Positions 24,807 to 34,422 of a stretch of DNA of 64,000 bases are shown piece after piece. Origin of the DNA: Emticicia fluvialis. Lineage in GTDB: Bacteria > Bacteroidota > Bacteroidia > Cytophagales > Spirosomataceae. The stretch is from assembly GCF_024793945.1 (NCBI RefSeq), contig NZ_JANUSD010000003.1, positions 62,001 through 126,000 of the forward strand, given 5' to 3'. Numbering within the stretch: position 1 is the first letter of the stretch; each line of letters opens with the position of its first letter. Position numbers and translations under genes: made by a program. The notes below the pieces were generated by a model that worked only from the letters and a program-made list of their open reading frames with translations, searched no databases and had not been told where the DNA came from.

Positions 24807-26126
24807 ATGAAACGCAAACGATACAACATTTTATTACTGCTGGCCATTTCACTATCCTCATTACAGCCTGCCCATGCCCAACAGGTAGAAAGAAAATTTT
24901 CGATAGCCAGCCTGCTTGCCTTGGTTGAAGAAAACCACCCGAGCCTGGCTGTATCAAAAACCGATATTTATATCGCAAAACAGGGCATAGAGGTAGCAAA
25001 AAATGCCCTATTGCCCACCATCAGCACAGCTTTGCAGGGCTATTATCTGGGCGATGCCCAAATCATCACAAAAGATTTATCTGATAATACCCGCATTAAT
25101 ATGCCGCACCTGGGTAATACTTTTTCGGTAGATGCCAGCCAGCTTATCTGGCGCGGAGGCATGGTACGCAATGGTATTGAGGTACAAAAACAACGAAAAG
25201 AACTAACCGAACTGAGCTACAAAGGCAACGAGCAAAACATCAAACTTCTGGTTTTAGGATACTATCTGGACTTGTATAAGCTCATCAATCAAAAAAAGAT
25301 TTATGAACAGAACATCATACTTGCCGAACAAAGGCTGCTAAACATCAACAGGTTTTTCGGCGAAGGCATGGTTACGCGCAATGATGTTATCCGCGGGCAG
25401 TTGCAATTATCTAATCTCAGGCTTGCCCTGCAGGTATTAGAAAACAACCGGCAGATACTCAACAGGCAGCTAACCACCGCCTTGGGTTTAACAGACCAGA
25501 CACAAATAATACCCGACGAAGCCCTGCTGACTGCAAGACCGCAAATTCTGGCGCCAGACAATTACCGGAAAGAGGCAGTGAATCATCCTATGGTGCTCAT
25601 GACCCAAAAAGCCGTTGAAATGGTCAGAACCTCAGAAAATATCACCAGAGCAGAGCTGATGCCCGCACTGTCGGCCTTTGCCGGAAACCGCTTGGCGCGC
25701 CCGATAACCACTTCTCTGCCAGCCCGTGATATGTACTACAACGGATGGAGCGCGGGCTTGTCGCTCAACTTCAATATTGATGCTTTATACAAAACCCCAA
25801 AGAAAATAAAACAGATACAGTTTGAAAAAGACAAAGCCCTGGCACAGGCAAACGAAGCCCGGCTGATGATAGACGTTGCCATTAATGCCGCTTACATTAA
25901 GTACAATGAAGCCCTGACACAGAATAACACACTGGCAACCAACAAAAACCTGGCCGACGAAAACTACCGCATCATGGAGAGTAAATACAACAACCAACTG
26001 GCCATTTTACTGGACCTGATTGATGCCAGTAACCAGAAACTGGATGCCGGGCTGCAATATGTTAATTCTGAAATAAACATCATTTATGCCTATTATAAGC
26101 TACTGAAAGAAAGCGGCAAACTGTAA
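24807..26126 (+). CDS. TolC-family outer-membrane efflux channel
   Basis: The start at 24807 gives 439 residues with a proper signal peptide (MKRKRYNILLLLAISL to PAHAQ); the frame upstream adds 31 residues that do not look like protein. The mature protein shows the two homologous halves of outer-membrane efflux proteins, with long amphipathic coils (IYEQNIILAEQRLLNINRFF, then EARLMIDVAINAAYIKYNEA). It is the outer channel of a tripartite pump with the next two gene products. A 35-bp gap separates it from the adaptor gene. Confidence 0.93.
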   Translation: MKRKRYNILLLLAISLSSLQPAHAQQVERKFSIASLLALVEENHPSLAVSKTDIYIAKQGIEVAKNALLPTISTALQGYYLGDAQIITKDLSDNTRINMPHLGNTFSVDASQLIWRGGMVRNGIEVQKQRKELTELSYKGNEQNIKLLVLGYYLDLYKLINQKKIYEQNIILAEQRLLNINRFFGEGMVTRNDVIRGQLQLSNLRLALQVLENNRQILNRQLTTALGLTDQTQIIPDEALLTARPQILAPDNYRKEAVNHPMVLMTQKAVEMVRTSENITRAELMPALSAFAGNRLARPITTSLPARDMYYNGWSAGLSLNFNIDALYKTPKKIKQIQFEKDKALAQANEARLMIDVAINAAYIKYNEALTQNNTLATNKNLADENYRIMESKYNNQLAILLDLIDASNQKLDAGLQYVNSEINIIYAYYKLLKESGKL

Positions 26127-26161
26127 AATATTTAACAGCAAAATCAAAAGAAACAAAGAAG

Positions 26162-27337
26162 ATGTCACAAAATAAAGCTAATACAACCACAGAAACTCAA
26201 CAGCCCGCAGCCGTGCAACAGGCTGCTCCTGCACCCAAAGTAACCGCACATAAAGCAAAGCATAAAACTAAAAAAAGAGGCGCATTTATAGTAAACATGC
26301 TTGTGCTGGCGCTGGTACTGGCAGGCTTGTATTATGTTGCAAAGTCGTACGTTAGTGTTGGTGAAGACAACTACACCAATGCGGCACAGGTGGAGGCGTT
26401 CATAAACCCTGTCAATACCAGGGTGTCTGCCTACATAAAAGAAATCCGTTTTATTGAGCACCAGTACGTAAAAAAAGGCGATACACTGCTCATACTTGAC
26501 GACCGCGAGATACAAACCCAGCTTGGGCAGGCAGAAGCAGCCTATATGGCTGCGCTGGCTTCACGCAATGCCACCTCTAACGCCATTAAAACGGTAGCTA
26601 ACAACGTAAAAACAGTGGTGGCAAATGTCGACGCCGCCAAAGCCAACATTGAAGCATCTAAAGCCCGGTTGTGGAATACAGAACAGAACTTTAAACGTTA
26701 CCAAAGGTTATTAAAAGACGAAGCCGTAACCCAACAGCAGTTCGACCAGATAAATAGCGAATATCAGGCACAGAAAGCACAACTGGAAGCACAGATATCG
26801 CAGTACCAGTCTGCAATCAACACCAGAACGTCCAGCGAATTATCGGTAAACGAGGTACAATCCCGGCTTGGCATGAACGATGCCGAAATCAAACGGACAG
26901 CCAGTGCCTTGCAAATGGCAAAAATCAACCTTTCATACACAGTCATTACGGCTCCGCATGATGGAATAATGGGCAGAAGAACCGTCAATACCGGGCAGTT
27001 GCTCAACCCCAGCCAGCAGGTAGCTACCATCGTTGATATTGATCATATCTGGATTACAGCCAATTACCGCGAAAAACAAATGGGGAACGTTAAAATAGGC
27101 GGATTGGCCACGATAAAGGCCGACGCACTGGGAGGCAAAGTCTTTGAAGGAAAAATAGTGGCCATTTCCGGAGCAACCGGGGCAAAGTATGCAGCCGTGC
27201 CGCTGGATAATTCAACAGGTAATTTTGTAAAAGTTCAGCAGCGGATACCGGTAAGAATTGAATTTACGGCCAACAACCGTCCCGGCGACCTTAAACAGCT
27301 TCGGGCAGGTATGAATGTAGAAGTAACCTTAAATTAA
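26162..27337 (+). CDS. EmrA/HlyD-family membrane fusion protein
   Basis: The 391-residue adaptor has a cytoplasmic Ala/Pro/Gln- and Lys-rich tail (1-40), one membrane segment (about 43-62, FIVNMLVLALVLAGLYYVAK), and a barrel-sandwich half (INPVNTRVSAYIKEIRF, then GDTLLILDDREIQTQLGQAE). A coiled-coil hairpin follows (about 125-240), then the second half (SYTVITAPHDGIMGRRTVNTG) and a beta domain. This is the EmrA type, which links an MFS pump to TolC. It lies 21 bp before the transporter gene. Confidence 0.94.
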   Translation: MSQNKANTTTETQQPAAVQQAAPAPKVTAHKAKHKTKKRGAFIVNMLVLALVLAGLYYVAKSYVSVGEDNYTNAAQVEAFINPVNTRVSAYIKEIRFIEHQYVKKGDTLLILDDREIQTQLGQAEAAYMAALASRNATSNAIKTVANNVKTVVANVDAAKANIEASKARLWNTEQNFKRYQRLLKDEAVTQQQFDQINSEYQAQKAQLEAQISQYQSAINTRTSSELSVNEVQSRLGMNDAEIKRTASALQMAKINLSYTVITAPHDGIMGRRTVNTGQLLNPSQQVATIVDIDHIWITANYREKQMGNVKIGGLATIKADALGGKVFEGKIVAISGATGAKYAAVPLDNSTGNFVKVQQRIPVRIEFTANNRPGDLKQLRAGMNVEVTLN

Positions 27338-27357
27338 CCGGCAGGTAATTACTGCCA

Positions 27358-28923
27358 ATGTCTTACAAGAAACAAAACATGTATAACAAAGGTCCGTTTG
27401 CAAGCTGGGTTCCCAAGCCGGTTATGCTGATACTTATTTTGGTCATTCTATTTCCGATGATGACCATTTCGGGGGTGTACCCAACCACGCTCACAGACGT
27501 AACAGGGGCCCTGGCAACTTACACCGAATACATTTCTTTGGCCAACAATGCAGGCACAATAGGCATGGGAGTCATTTTTCCGATAGCCATGCGCTTAAAA
27601 ATGCGTTTCAGAAGCAAAGAAATTATTACCACCAGCGCCATTCTGCTGGCAGTGTTATCTTATATGTGCGCCACCACCGACAACCCCCTGGTGTTAATCG
27701 GCTGCAGCTTCATGATTGGATTCATAAAATTTTTGCCCATTATTGAAATGATTCTGCCCGTGATGTTTATGATAGCGCCCACCGGAGACAGAGGCAAGTT
27801 TTACGCCATATTTTATCCTTTGTCTATCGGCTTTGGTCAGCTTTCGGCCTATACCTTTGCTTCATTGGTATTCAATGGCAGTTGGCAGGCGCCGTATTTT
27901 CTTATGTCGGCCATAATGCTGTGCATTGCAGCCTTGTCGCTCATATTCCAGCATAACCAAAGGTTCAGTTTCAAAATGCCATTGTACCAGGTAGACTGGC
28001 TTTCATTGGCTTTAATGGCGGTTTCATTAATGTGTTTCAATTATTTCCTTGTCTTCATGAAACAACAGGGCTGGTTTATTTCTCCCGCCGTCGTGGGTAC
28101 GTTAATAGCCGGTGTTTTACTTTTTGCCGCGCTTATTTACAGACAGCAATTCCTGAAAAGAAAACTCATTGATTTCAGTGCATTAATGAAGAAAAACGTA
28201 ATCCATTCCATAATTCTATTACTTTTTCTGGGTGCGTATCTGGCAAGTTCAAGCATTTATTCTCAATATTCTGTGGCTGTTCTTGGATACAACAACCTTA
28301 TCAACGCTCAGCTGAACCTCTGGATGATACCAGGCATTGTGCTGTCCGGAATAATGGCCTACTTTGGCTTCAAAAACAATTGGTACATCAAATACTACAT
28401 AGCGGCTGGTTTTGTATCTTTTTTCCTGCATACCCTGCTCTTGTATCTTATTATACAGCCCTATGCCGACATCCGTTATCTGGCATTCGCCATGTTTTTG
28501 AAAGGCCTGGGTATGGGCATACTTTTTATCGGAATATGGTTTTACACCTCATTGAACCTGTCTATGCAGCAATTATTAGGCATAATGGGCATATTAATTG
28601 TTATCAGAGCTTTTCTTGCCACCGCCATTGGTGGTGCCATTATAGGCTGGGCCGGTTATCAGGCACAATGGCAAAGCCTGAACGACATTTCGGCTTACCT
28701 TGATACGGGAGATTTCCCGAACGGAATGGCCATTTACCAGAACATAAGCCTGAATGCCCTGATGGCCTCCGGAAAAATCGTGCTGGGGTCTATGTGCTGG
28801 CTTATTATTCCGGTTCTGATAATCATTGCCACACATAGCTATGGTAAGTTTCATTTCAAGAGAATTGTTCTTTTAAGAAAAATCATAAGAGGAAATTCAA
28901 TAAAAGGATACAGGCTTACCTGA
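27358..28923 (+). CDS. EmrB/DHA2-type MFS multidrug transporter
   Basis: The 521-residue protein has about 14 hydrophobic segments, the count expected for DHA2 drug:proton antiporters that work with EmrA-type adaptors. Typical features include a conserved proline/glycine start (KPVMLILILVILFPMMTISG), a short basic loop RLKMRFRSKEI and GDRGKFYAIFYPLSIGFGQL. An ATG at 27379 is an alternative start. It completes an AraC-TolC-EmrA-EmrB unit with the TetR gene behind it. Drug specificity cannot be read from the sequence. Confidence 0.93.
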   Translation: MSYKKQNMYNKGPFASWVPKPVMLILILVILFPMMTISGVYPTTLTDVTGALATYTEYISLANNAGTIGMGVIFPIAMRLKMRFRSKEIITTSAILLAVLSYMCATTDNPLVLIGCSFMIGFIKFLPIIEMILPVMFMIAPTGDRGKFYAIFYPLSIGFGQLSAYTFASLVFNGSWQAPYFLMSAIMLCIAALSLIFQHNQRFSFKMPLYQVDWLSLALMAVSLMCFNYFLVFMKQQGWFISPAVVGTLIAGVLLFAALIYRQQFLKRKLIDFSALMKKNVIHSIILLLFLGAYLASSSIYSQYSVAVLGYNNLINAQLNLWMIPGIVLSGIMAYFGFKNNWYIKYYIAAGFVSFFLHTLLLYLIIQPYADIRYLAFAMFLKGLGMGILFIGIWFYTSLNLSMQQLLGIMGILIVIRAFLATAIGGAIIGWAGYQAQWQSLNDISAYLDTGDFPNGMAIYQNISLNALMASGKIVLGSMCWLIIPVLIIIATHSYGKFHFKRIVLLRKIIRGNSIKGYRLT

Positions 28924-29042
28924 TGCTTTTAAAAATGGTTTTCATAGTCTGGCAAAGCATACCAAGCGCAATGACATTATGTATCTGAATGCCCGATGCA
29001 GGCAATAATCCTAGGCATAACCAACCACAACAGAACCTTAAC

Positions 29043-29564
29043 ATGAATACCAAAGCACAGATACTGAAAGCGGCTGAAGATTTATTCTTCCGTAAAGGTT
29101 ACCACGCCACCACCATCCGCAATATTGCAGCAGAGGCCTCGGTTAATAATGCAATGGTCAATTATTATTTTCAGAGCAAAGAAAACCTGTATCTGGCTGT
29201 GCTACAACAACTCCAGAAAAGTTTTGACACGGTTCATCCTCCGGTCGACAACGGCCGGGGGCAAACCGAAACACTCGAGTTATTTATCAGACAAACCATT
29301 GAAGTATGTCAAAAGCATGACAAGTTATTTCATCTCTTTATGCAAGAGCAACTGCAGGCCTCTACCCCACAGACAGCAGAAATGGTAAAAAACATAGAGA
29401 AAAATCACTTTGAATGCTTTTGTTCTATCCTGAAAAGCCACCACAACTATAAGGCTTCTGTTCCCGACAGTTGCACAACCTTGAAATACCATGCCATTTT
29501 CGGAATGGTAAAAGAATTTATTCGAATTGAGAACAATAAAATGATGATGAAAGCAGCATCATAA
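29043..29564 (+). CDS. TetR-family transcriptional regulator
   Basis: The start at 29043 gives 173 residues beginning directly with the DNA-binding domain (MNTKAQILKAAEDLFFRKGY, ATTIRNIAAEASVNNAMVNY, YFQSKENLYLAVL). The ligand domain is helical and not specific. It lies 120 bp behind the transporter and is the likely repressor of the cassette, which is then under both AraC and TetR control. Confidence 0.92.
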   Translation: MNTKAQILKAAEDLFFRKGYHATTIRNIAAEASVNNAMVNYYFQSKENLYLAVLQQLQKSFDTVHPPVDNGRGQTETLELFIRQTIEVCQKHDKLFHLFMQEQLQASTPQTAEMVKNIEKNHFECFCSILKSHHNYKASVPDSCTTLKYHAIFGMVKEFIRIENNKMMMKAAS

Positions 29565-29587
29565 ACTGAATACCCGGCCGTTTTTTT

Positions 29588-29675
29588 TAAGCCCAAAACT
29601 GCCTTTACCCGCACCCGCCATATTGCCGATACAATAACAGACCTGCCACAGCCAAAAAAAAACAAAATCGGCCTC
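29588..29675 (+). pseudogene. Decayed C-terminal fragment of a YdeI-like gene
   Basis: The bases around AAAACTGCC, TACCCGCACCCG, ATTG, ACAGACCTGC and AAAAAAAA follow the same order and spacing as 23634-23710, the C-terminus of the YdeI-like gene (KTADTRTRRI ... ADLQ ... KK). About three quarters of positions agree over roughly 85 bp by eye. No open frame of length remains. It lies just past the TetR gene, so the whole efflux cassette is bracketed by two versions of the same gene. Confidence 0.65.
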
Positions 29676-29899
29676 AGAATATTACCTGAAGCAGTTTTTA
29701 ATATGATAGCCGTCATATTTTTTTTTAAAAAACACTTACCGTTTAATAAATTTATCATAGATTTGCGGTCACCTTCTATTAACTTTGAATAACAATTTTA
29801 AAGGGCGTAGAAAAATCGTGTTTTCACTAATAATTACAAACAAAAAGTAAAAATAATCTGCTGTAGATTGTTTTAATTAACCTCCCTTTAGTAAATCTT

Positions 29900-30637
29900 A
29901 TGAAAAGATTTTCACCAATGCTGTTGGTGCTATGCGTTGCATGCACTACTGTTGAAGAACCGTTGACCATCATGGACGACACCAACGTTCAATTGAAGTA
30001 TGATGGCTCGCATCAATTTGTTGTGAAAAGAGGCAATTCTATTGTCTCAAGCAGTGAAATTACCTGGCAAAGTGCCGACACCAAAGTTGGTAACATCAAC
30101 AAATCAGGTAAATTCGAAGGCCGTAAAATCGGCACTACAGAAGTTACCGCCGCTACTCAGAATGGCTCCTTTAAGGCTGAAGTTGACATTGAGCCTTATT
30201 ACAACACTTATTCAGAACCCGTGCTGGACTTCTACTCGTCAAAGCAATCTATCAAAGCAAAAGAAAAGCGTGAGCTGGTAAGTGACGACGGAATCATGCT
30301 GGTTTACCACATCGGTAACACCAAAGCACAAAGGTTGATTTACTTTTTTGAAAAAGACCAACTGATTGGCTGTGGCGTGTTCTTTACCGACAAATCGTTC
30401 AGAAAAGAGGTAAACACTTTTCTGCGCGAACGCTACCCCGAAGCCATTACCCGTGGTGATTTATCCGGCTACATGGCAGACACCGAGCAATTTGCGGCTC
30501 TTATTAACGAACAGGCCGCCGCAGGTTTGGCTGTTACCTACCTTCCTGAAAGCGTCAATGGTCGCCGCATAGCCAATAGCAATGCACAGGCAGGTAAAGT
30601 ATTAAGTCTGGTACAAAGCTATAACTGGCAAAAATAA
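29900..30637 (+). CDS. Ig-like (BIG2) lipoprotein, paralogue 1
   Basis: The 245-residue lipoprotein (lipobox LCVAC) has an N-terminal Ig-like BIG2 domain (about 25-100): LKYDGSHQFVVKRGNSIVSS, ITWQSADTKVGNINKSGKF, GTTEVTAATQNGSF. A C-terminal domain of unknown type follows, with the pattern PVLDFYSSKQSIKAKEKREL, YFFEKDQLIGC and FLRERYPEA. It is the first of three tandem paralogues (30881-31540 and 31961-32689). They are surface-exposed or periplasmic by prediction; the role is unknown. Confidence 0.85.
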   Translation: MKRFSPMLLVLCVACTTVEEPLTIMDDTNVQLKYDGSHQFVVKRGNSIVSSSEITWQSADTKVGNINKSGKFEGRKIGTTEVTAATQNGSFKAEVDIEPYYNTYSEPVLDFYSSKQSIKAKEKRELVSDDGIMLVYHIGNTKAQRLIYFFEKDQLIGCGVFFTDKSFRKEVNTFLRERYPEAITRGDLSGYMADTEQFAALINEQAAAGLAVTYLPESVNGRRIANSNAQAGKVLSLVQSYNWQK

Positions 30638-30880
30638 CATTAATACCACTGGTGGTATTAAAAACTGAAGGCGGGCAACAGGCAGAGTTGGTCGCCTTTC
30701 AGTGCTTATATTCTACATAAGGTACCGTTAAATTATTTTTTTTGCAACGCTGCACTAATCTTTTTATATTTACCACAGAAAGCCACACAATATAGCTTCA
30801 ACCACCTGTCATTCGTTTATAAAATTTGTAGCTGTAGACTTTTAGGTTCAAAGCCCATACCTTTTCCCAGTGTACATCTG

Positions 30881-31540
30881 ATGAAAAAGCTAACCATACT
30901 TTTCATATCATTTGCTGTTGTCTCCTGCATTGGCGAAGAAGAGCCGGTAACCACGTTGTCTGACACCAAAATTGAACTCAACCATGACGGCAAACATCAG
31001 TTTGTGCTAAAGTATGGCACTATGCCCATTGATAACACACGGATTATCTGGAAATCGCGCGATGAAAAAGTAGGTACCATTGATGTTAGCGGCACATTCC
31101 ATGCGCGCAAGCTGGGCAAAAGCGTTGTTTCGGCCTATACCAAAGACGCCATTTATCAGGCCGATGTAGAAGTGGTTACTTATGACAGGTCTATTCAAGA
31201 CCCTGTTCTTGATTTTTATGCCACAAAAGCTGCTATAAAGGCCAAAGAGAAAAGAATACTTCATAAAGAGAGTTCTGAAACGCTTCAATACTCCAATGGC
31301 ATAAAGGGCCTGCCATGCAGCCTTGTGTATTACTTTGAAAACGGGAAGATGATCAAGTGTATTGTTACCATCCCGTACAGTATTTTCAGGAATGAAGTAG
31401 TCACATTCTTAAAAGAAAGATACCCGGTTATGGTAAAAAATGGTAACACCGAAGTTTACTACCCTGATGAACAACTGTTTACTGCATCATTAACGCAAAC
31501 CAAAGACGAAGACTTAACAATAATTTACTCAGCCAAATAA
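30881..31540 (+). CDS. Ig-like (BIG2) lipoprotein, paralogue 2
   Basis: The 219-residue lipoprotein (lipobox VVSC) repeats the architecture of paralogue 1: IELNHDGKHQFVLKYG, IIWKSRDEKVGTIDVSGTF, GKSVVSAYT, then PVLDFYATKAAIKAKEKRIL, YYFENGKMIKC and FLKERYPVM. It is shorter at the C-terminus. A 240-bp gap without hairpins precedes it, so each paralogue probably has its own promoter. Confidence 0.85.
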   Translation: MKKLTILFISFAVVSCIGEEEPVTTLSDTKIELNHDGKHQFVLKYGTMPIDNTRIIWKSRDEKVGTIDVSGTFHARKLGKSVVSAYTKDAIYQADVEVVTYDRSIQDPVLDFYATKAAIKAKEKRILHKESSETLQYSNGIKGLPCSLVYYFENGKMIKCIVTIPYSIFRNEVVTFLKERYPVMVKNGNTEVYYPDEQLFTASLTQTKDEDLTIIYSAK

Positions 31541-31960
31541 AAAGAGAGCATTAATTTCTATTAAAATTCAAAGCGCCAAATTGTAGAAATATCTCTGAGA
31601 GATTAAATAACAACTAAAAATTAAAGTCCTCTAAACATCATTTTCTGTTTGAGACCGATTAAAAATCGAGTAAAATATTTAGAAAAGATAAAAGTAATAT
31701 CGGATTTTTAATTGGGCGAGTTTAAATGATGCTGGTTTTTGGTTACTTTTTGCGTAAAAAGTAACAACAGGGGAATATAAGTACAGTAGGTTTTATTAAA
31801 ACAAATTCTTAAGAATCCTTAGAAGTAAAGTTTAAATCAGAATTAACAGTAAAACTCAGCAGAACTCGCTGTAAAATATCACCAACTGACAACAAGATTT
31901 TCTTAATCCAAACCATAATAATTTAAACCACGTATTACAAAAAAATCATTTGTCACATTT
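31541..31960. other. 420-bp gap with imperfect inverted repeats
   Basis: No gene is seen. There is a perfect 10-bp stem hairpin GTTACTTTTTGCGT AAAAAGTAAC at 31742-31765. Around it, CATCATTT...ATTAAAAATC (about 31638-31671) is imperfectly mirrored by GGATTTTTAAT...AAATGATG (about 31703-31733), giving a nested inverted repeat that looks like a small dead element. Confidence 0.55.
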
Positions 31961-32689
31961 ATGAAAAAACTCACTATCCTTTTCATAGGTTTATGCCTTG
32001 CTGCCTGCTCTAAAGAAGACCCCATGACTATCAACCAGCCGAATGGTCAGTTAAAATATGACGGCACCCACCAATTTACAGTAAAAAAAGGCGGCAATAG
32101 CGTTTCAGGCGTTACCTGGAAAAGCAGCGACACCAAAGTTGGCACTGTCGATAACAGCGGTAATTTCAAAGCCCGTAAAATTGGCAAAACAGATGTTACA
32201 GCATCAACCAGCGATGGTTCTGTAAGCGCATCTATAGAAATTTTTCCATACACTACATTCTTTGCCGAACCGGTAGTTGATTTCGGCTTGTCTAAAGCAA
32301 GTGTAAAATCAAAAGAAAAACGAAAACTGGAAGAAGAAGCCACCGAAGGACTTCTTTACACCGGTGAAAACAGCAAAATAGAAAATGTTGCCTATACATT
32401 TTCCAACAATAGGTTGGAGTATGCTGCAGTACTTTTTCAGTCTACCTCAGCAGTAGTAAAAGAAGCCACTACCTACATGAAAGAACGCTACCCAGTTAGC
32501 GGAGTTGATGGTTCTGAAATCTACTTTTTCTCTGACAATAACAAATACCTTGCTGTTATGGGTGTAGACGAAGAATTAGGCCTGGTGGCACTTTATATGG
32601 AGAATACAACTGGTGCCAGAAAAGAGTTAACACCAAAACAGGCTGAAAGTTTCAAAAAAGCATTGGCTGCTTTCAAAGCACGCCGATAA
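31961..32689 (+). CDS. Ig-like (BIG2) lipoprotein, paralogue 3
   Basis: The 242-residue lipoprotein (lipobox LAAC) has the BIG2 pattern GQLKYDGTHQFTVKKGGNSV, VTWKSSDTKVGTVDNSGNF, GKTDVTASTSDGS, then PVVDFGLSKASVKSKEKRKL, YTFSNNRLEYA and YMKERYPVS. A basic, Lys-rich C-terminal helix (KQAESFKKALAAFKARR) is unique to this copy. It is the third member of the tandem family. Confidence 0.85.
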   Translation: MKKLTILFIGLCLAACSKEDPMTINQPNGQLKYDGTHQFTVKKGGNSVSGVTWKSSDTKVGTVDNSGNFKARKIGKTDVTASTSDGSVSASIEIFPYTTFFAEPVVDFGLSKASVKSKEKRKLEEEATEGLLYTGENSKIENVAYTFSNNRLEYAAVLFQSTSAVVKEATTYMKERYPVSGVDGSEIYFFSDNNKYLAVMGVDEELGLVALYMENTTGARKELTPKQAESFKKALAAFKARR

Positions 32690-32768
32690 AAACCCGGATT
32701 AAGAAAATATTGTTTGCAGAACCGAAGTCATGTGATACCTTCACATGGCTTTTGTTTTTTTAGCGGCT

Positions 32769-33113
32769 TTAATTAAAGGCTTCAAACTGCCGTAGCAAAG
32801 GTATCAGCTGCTTGCCTTTGTCGGTCAGGCAATATTCAATATGCAGGGGTTTCAGTTGAATGGTGCTTTTCAGAATATAACCGTTTTGGGTTAAATCTTT
32901 CAGTGCAACAGACAACGTTTGTTTATTAGAGCCATGAATACGGCGCAGAAACTCGCTAAAGCGCGATTTCCCCGTTACATGCAAAATAAACAGCACCTGC
33001 AACGTCCATTTGCTGGTTAGCAATTTTAATACATCCTGTGTAGGGCACACAGGCACGCCTCCCTCCAGAGGGCAAACCAGATTAGTCTTAATTTCGGCAG
33101 TAGTAGTGGTCAT
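32769..33113 (-). CDS. HxlR-family transcriptional regulator
   Basis: The 114-residue winged-helix protein has the HxlR pattern VLKLLTSKWTLQVLFILHVT, RFSEFLRRI, LSVALKDLTQNGYI, YCLTDKGKQLIPLL. Cysteines at CPLEGGVPVCPTQ could sense electrophiles or oxidants. It is divergent from the Old Yellow Enzyme gene and its start is 72 bp away, which makes it the likely regulator of that gene. Confidence 0.93.
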   Translation of the reverse strand: MTTTTAEIKTNLVCPLEGGVPVCPTQDVLKLLTSKWTLQVLFILHVTGKSRFSEFLRRIHGSNKQTLSVALKDLTQNGYILKSTIQLKPLHIEYCLTDKGKQLIPLLRQFEAFN

Positions 33114-33185
33114 GTTTTTCTGACTAATTGACTCTCAATTTCATTTATTGCAATTTTGCAACATAAATTTTAAACCATTAGGTTC

Positions 33186-34265
33186 ATGTCTGAAACAATA
33201 AATTTATTTACTCCTTTTAAGGGTAAACTAAACCTGAAAAATAGAATTGTAATGGCGCCCATGACACGCTGCCGCGCCATAGGCAACCTGGCCAATCCGC
33301 TAATAGCCACATATTACGCCCAGAGAAGCACAGCAGGGCTGATTATAACTGAGGGGGTAGCCCCCAGCCCTAACGGATTAGGCTATGCCCGCATACCGGG
33401 GATATTCAGCCCCGAACAAACCGAAAGCTGGAAAACCGTAACACAGGCCGTTCATGCAGCCGGAGGCCAGCTATTTATGCAGCTGATGCACACGGGTCGT
33501 GTGGGTCATTCGGCCAATTTACCTGCCGGTGCGCAGTTACTTGCGCCGTCGGCCATTAATGCCGACAGCCCCATGTGGACCGACACCCAGGGTATGCAAA
33601 CGACCGAAACACCCAAAGCCATGACGGCTGACGAAATCAAAGCCACCATCGAAGAGTTTGCACAGGCCGCCGCCAATGCCATTGAAGCAGGTTTCGACGG
33701 CGTAGAACTGCATGGCGCCAACGGGTATCTGCTTGAGCAGTTTCTCAATGCAGGCACCAATCAACGAACCGACGAATACGGCGGCAGCATAGAAAACAGA
33801 GCCAGATTTGTGATTGAAACCGCCCGGGCAGTAGTAGAAAGAATCGGAGCCGACAAAACCGGAATCCGGTTGTCGCCCTATAACAGTTTTAACAATATGC
33901 CTGCTTATGATGATACCGCCGCGCTGTATGATTACCTGGCCATTGAGCTGAACAAACTTGACCTGGCGTATCTGCACCTGATAGACTACGCATCACGCGC
34001 CACCGAAGAAGGCCGTGCATTGTTGCAAAGCATCAGAACCAGTTTTAAACCGGCCTTGATACTTAATGCGGGTTATACCAAAGAGAGAGGGAATCTGGCA
34101 CTGGCCAATAATGAGGCTGACCTGATATCGTTCGGTACTCCGTTTATCGCCAACCCTGATTTACCGCATCGCCTGGCCAACGATATTGAGCTGGCACAAC
34201 CAGATACCAATACTTTTTATACAGCAGATGCCGTAGGCTTTACAGACTACCCCGCTGCCGTATAA
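33186..34265 (+). CDS. nemA: Old Yellow Enzyme family NADPH:flavin oxidoreductase
   Basis: The 359-residue protein is an alkene/nitro-ester reductase of the OYE family that uses FMN. Visible hallmarks are KNRIVMAPMTRCR (18-30) and the active-site H176-G-A-N179 followed by Y181 (HGANGYLLEQFL), with DEYGGSIENRARF at 196-208. The FMN phosphate region reads ILNAGYTKERGN. Length is normal. The divergent HxlR regulator suggests induction by reactive electrophiles or quinones. The symbol nemA is by family; the natural substrate is unknown. Confidence 0.93.
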   Translation: MSETINLFTPFKGKLNLKNRIVMAPMTRCRAIGNLANPLIATYYAQRSTAGLIITEGVAPSPNGLGYARIPGIFSPEQTESWKTVTQAVHAAGGQLFMQLMHTGRVGHSANLPAGAQLLAPSAINADSPMWTDTQGMQTTETPKAMTADEIKATIEEFAQAAANAIEAGFDGVELHGANGYLLEQFLNAGTNQRTDEYGGSIENRARFVIETARAVVERIGADKTGIRLSPYNSFNNMPAYDDTAALYDYLAIELNKLDLAYLHLIDYASRATEEGRALLQSIRTSFKPALILNAGYTKERGNLALANNEADLISFGTPFIANPDLPHRLANDIELAQPDTNTFYTADAVGFTDYPAAV

Positions 34266-34278
34266 AACCAACAGGTGA

Positions 34279-34328
34279 AAAACGCAAAAACGCCGTTGAA
34301 TGCTCATTCAATGGCGTTTTTGCGTTTT
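34279..34328 (+). terminator. Strong intrinsic terminator of the OYE gene
   Basis: AAAACGCAAAAACGCC and TTGAATG pair with CATTCAA and GGCGTTTTTGCGTTTT to make a long stem with a tiny loop, rich in A and T at its base. It lies 13 bp after the stop. Confidence 0.85.
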
Positions 34329-34422
34329 AAGGCAAGTATCCTTTATAATAAATTGATTTGGAGCCTTCCTGCATTTAACCTAATATTGCGGCAAAATAAT
34401 ACTCACACATAAAACTACCTTC

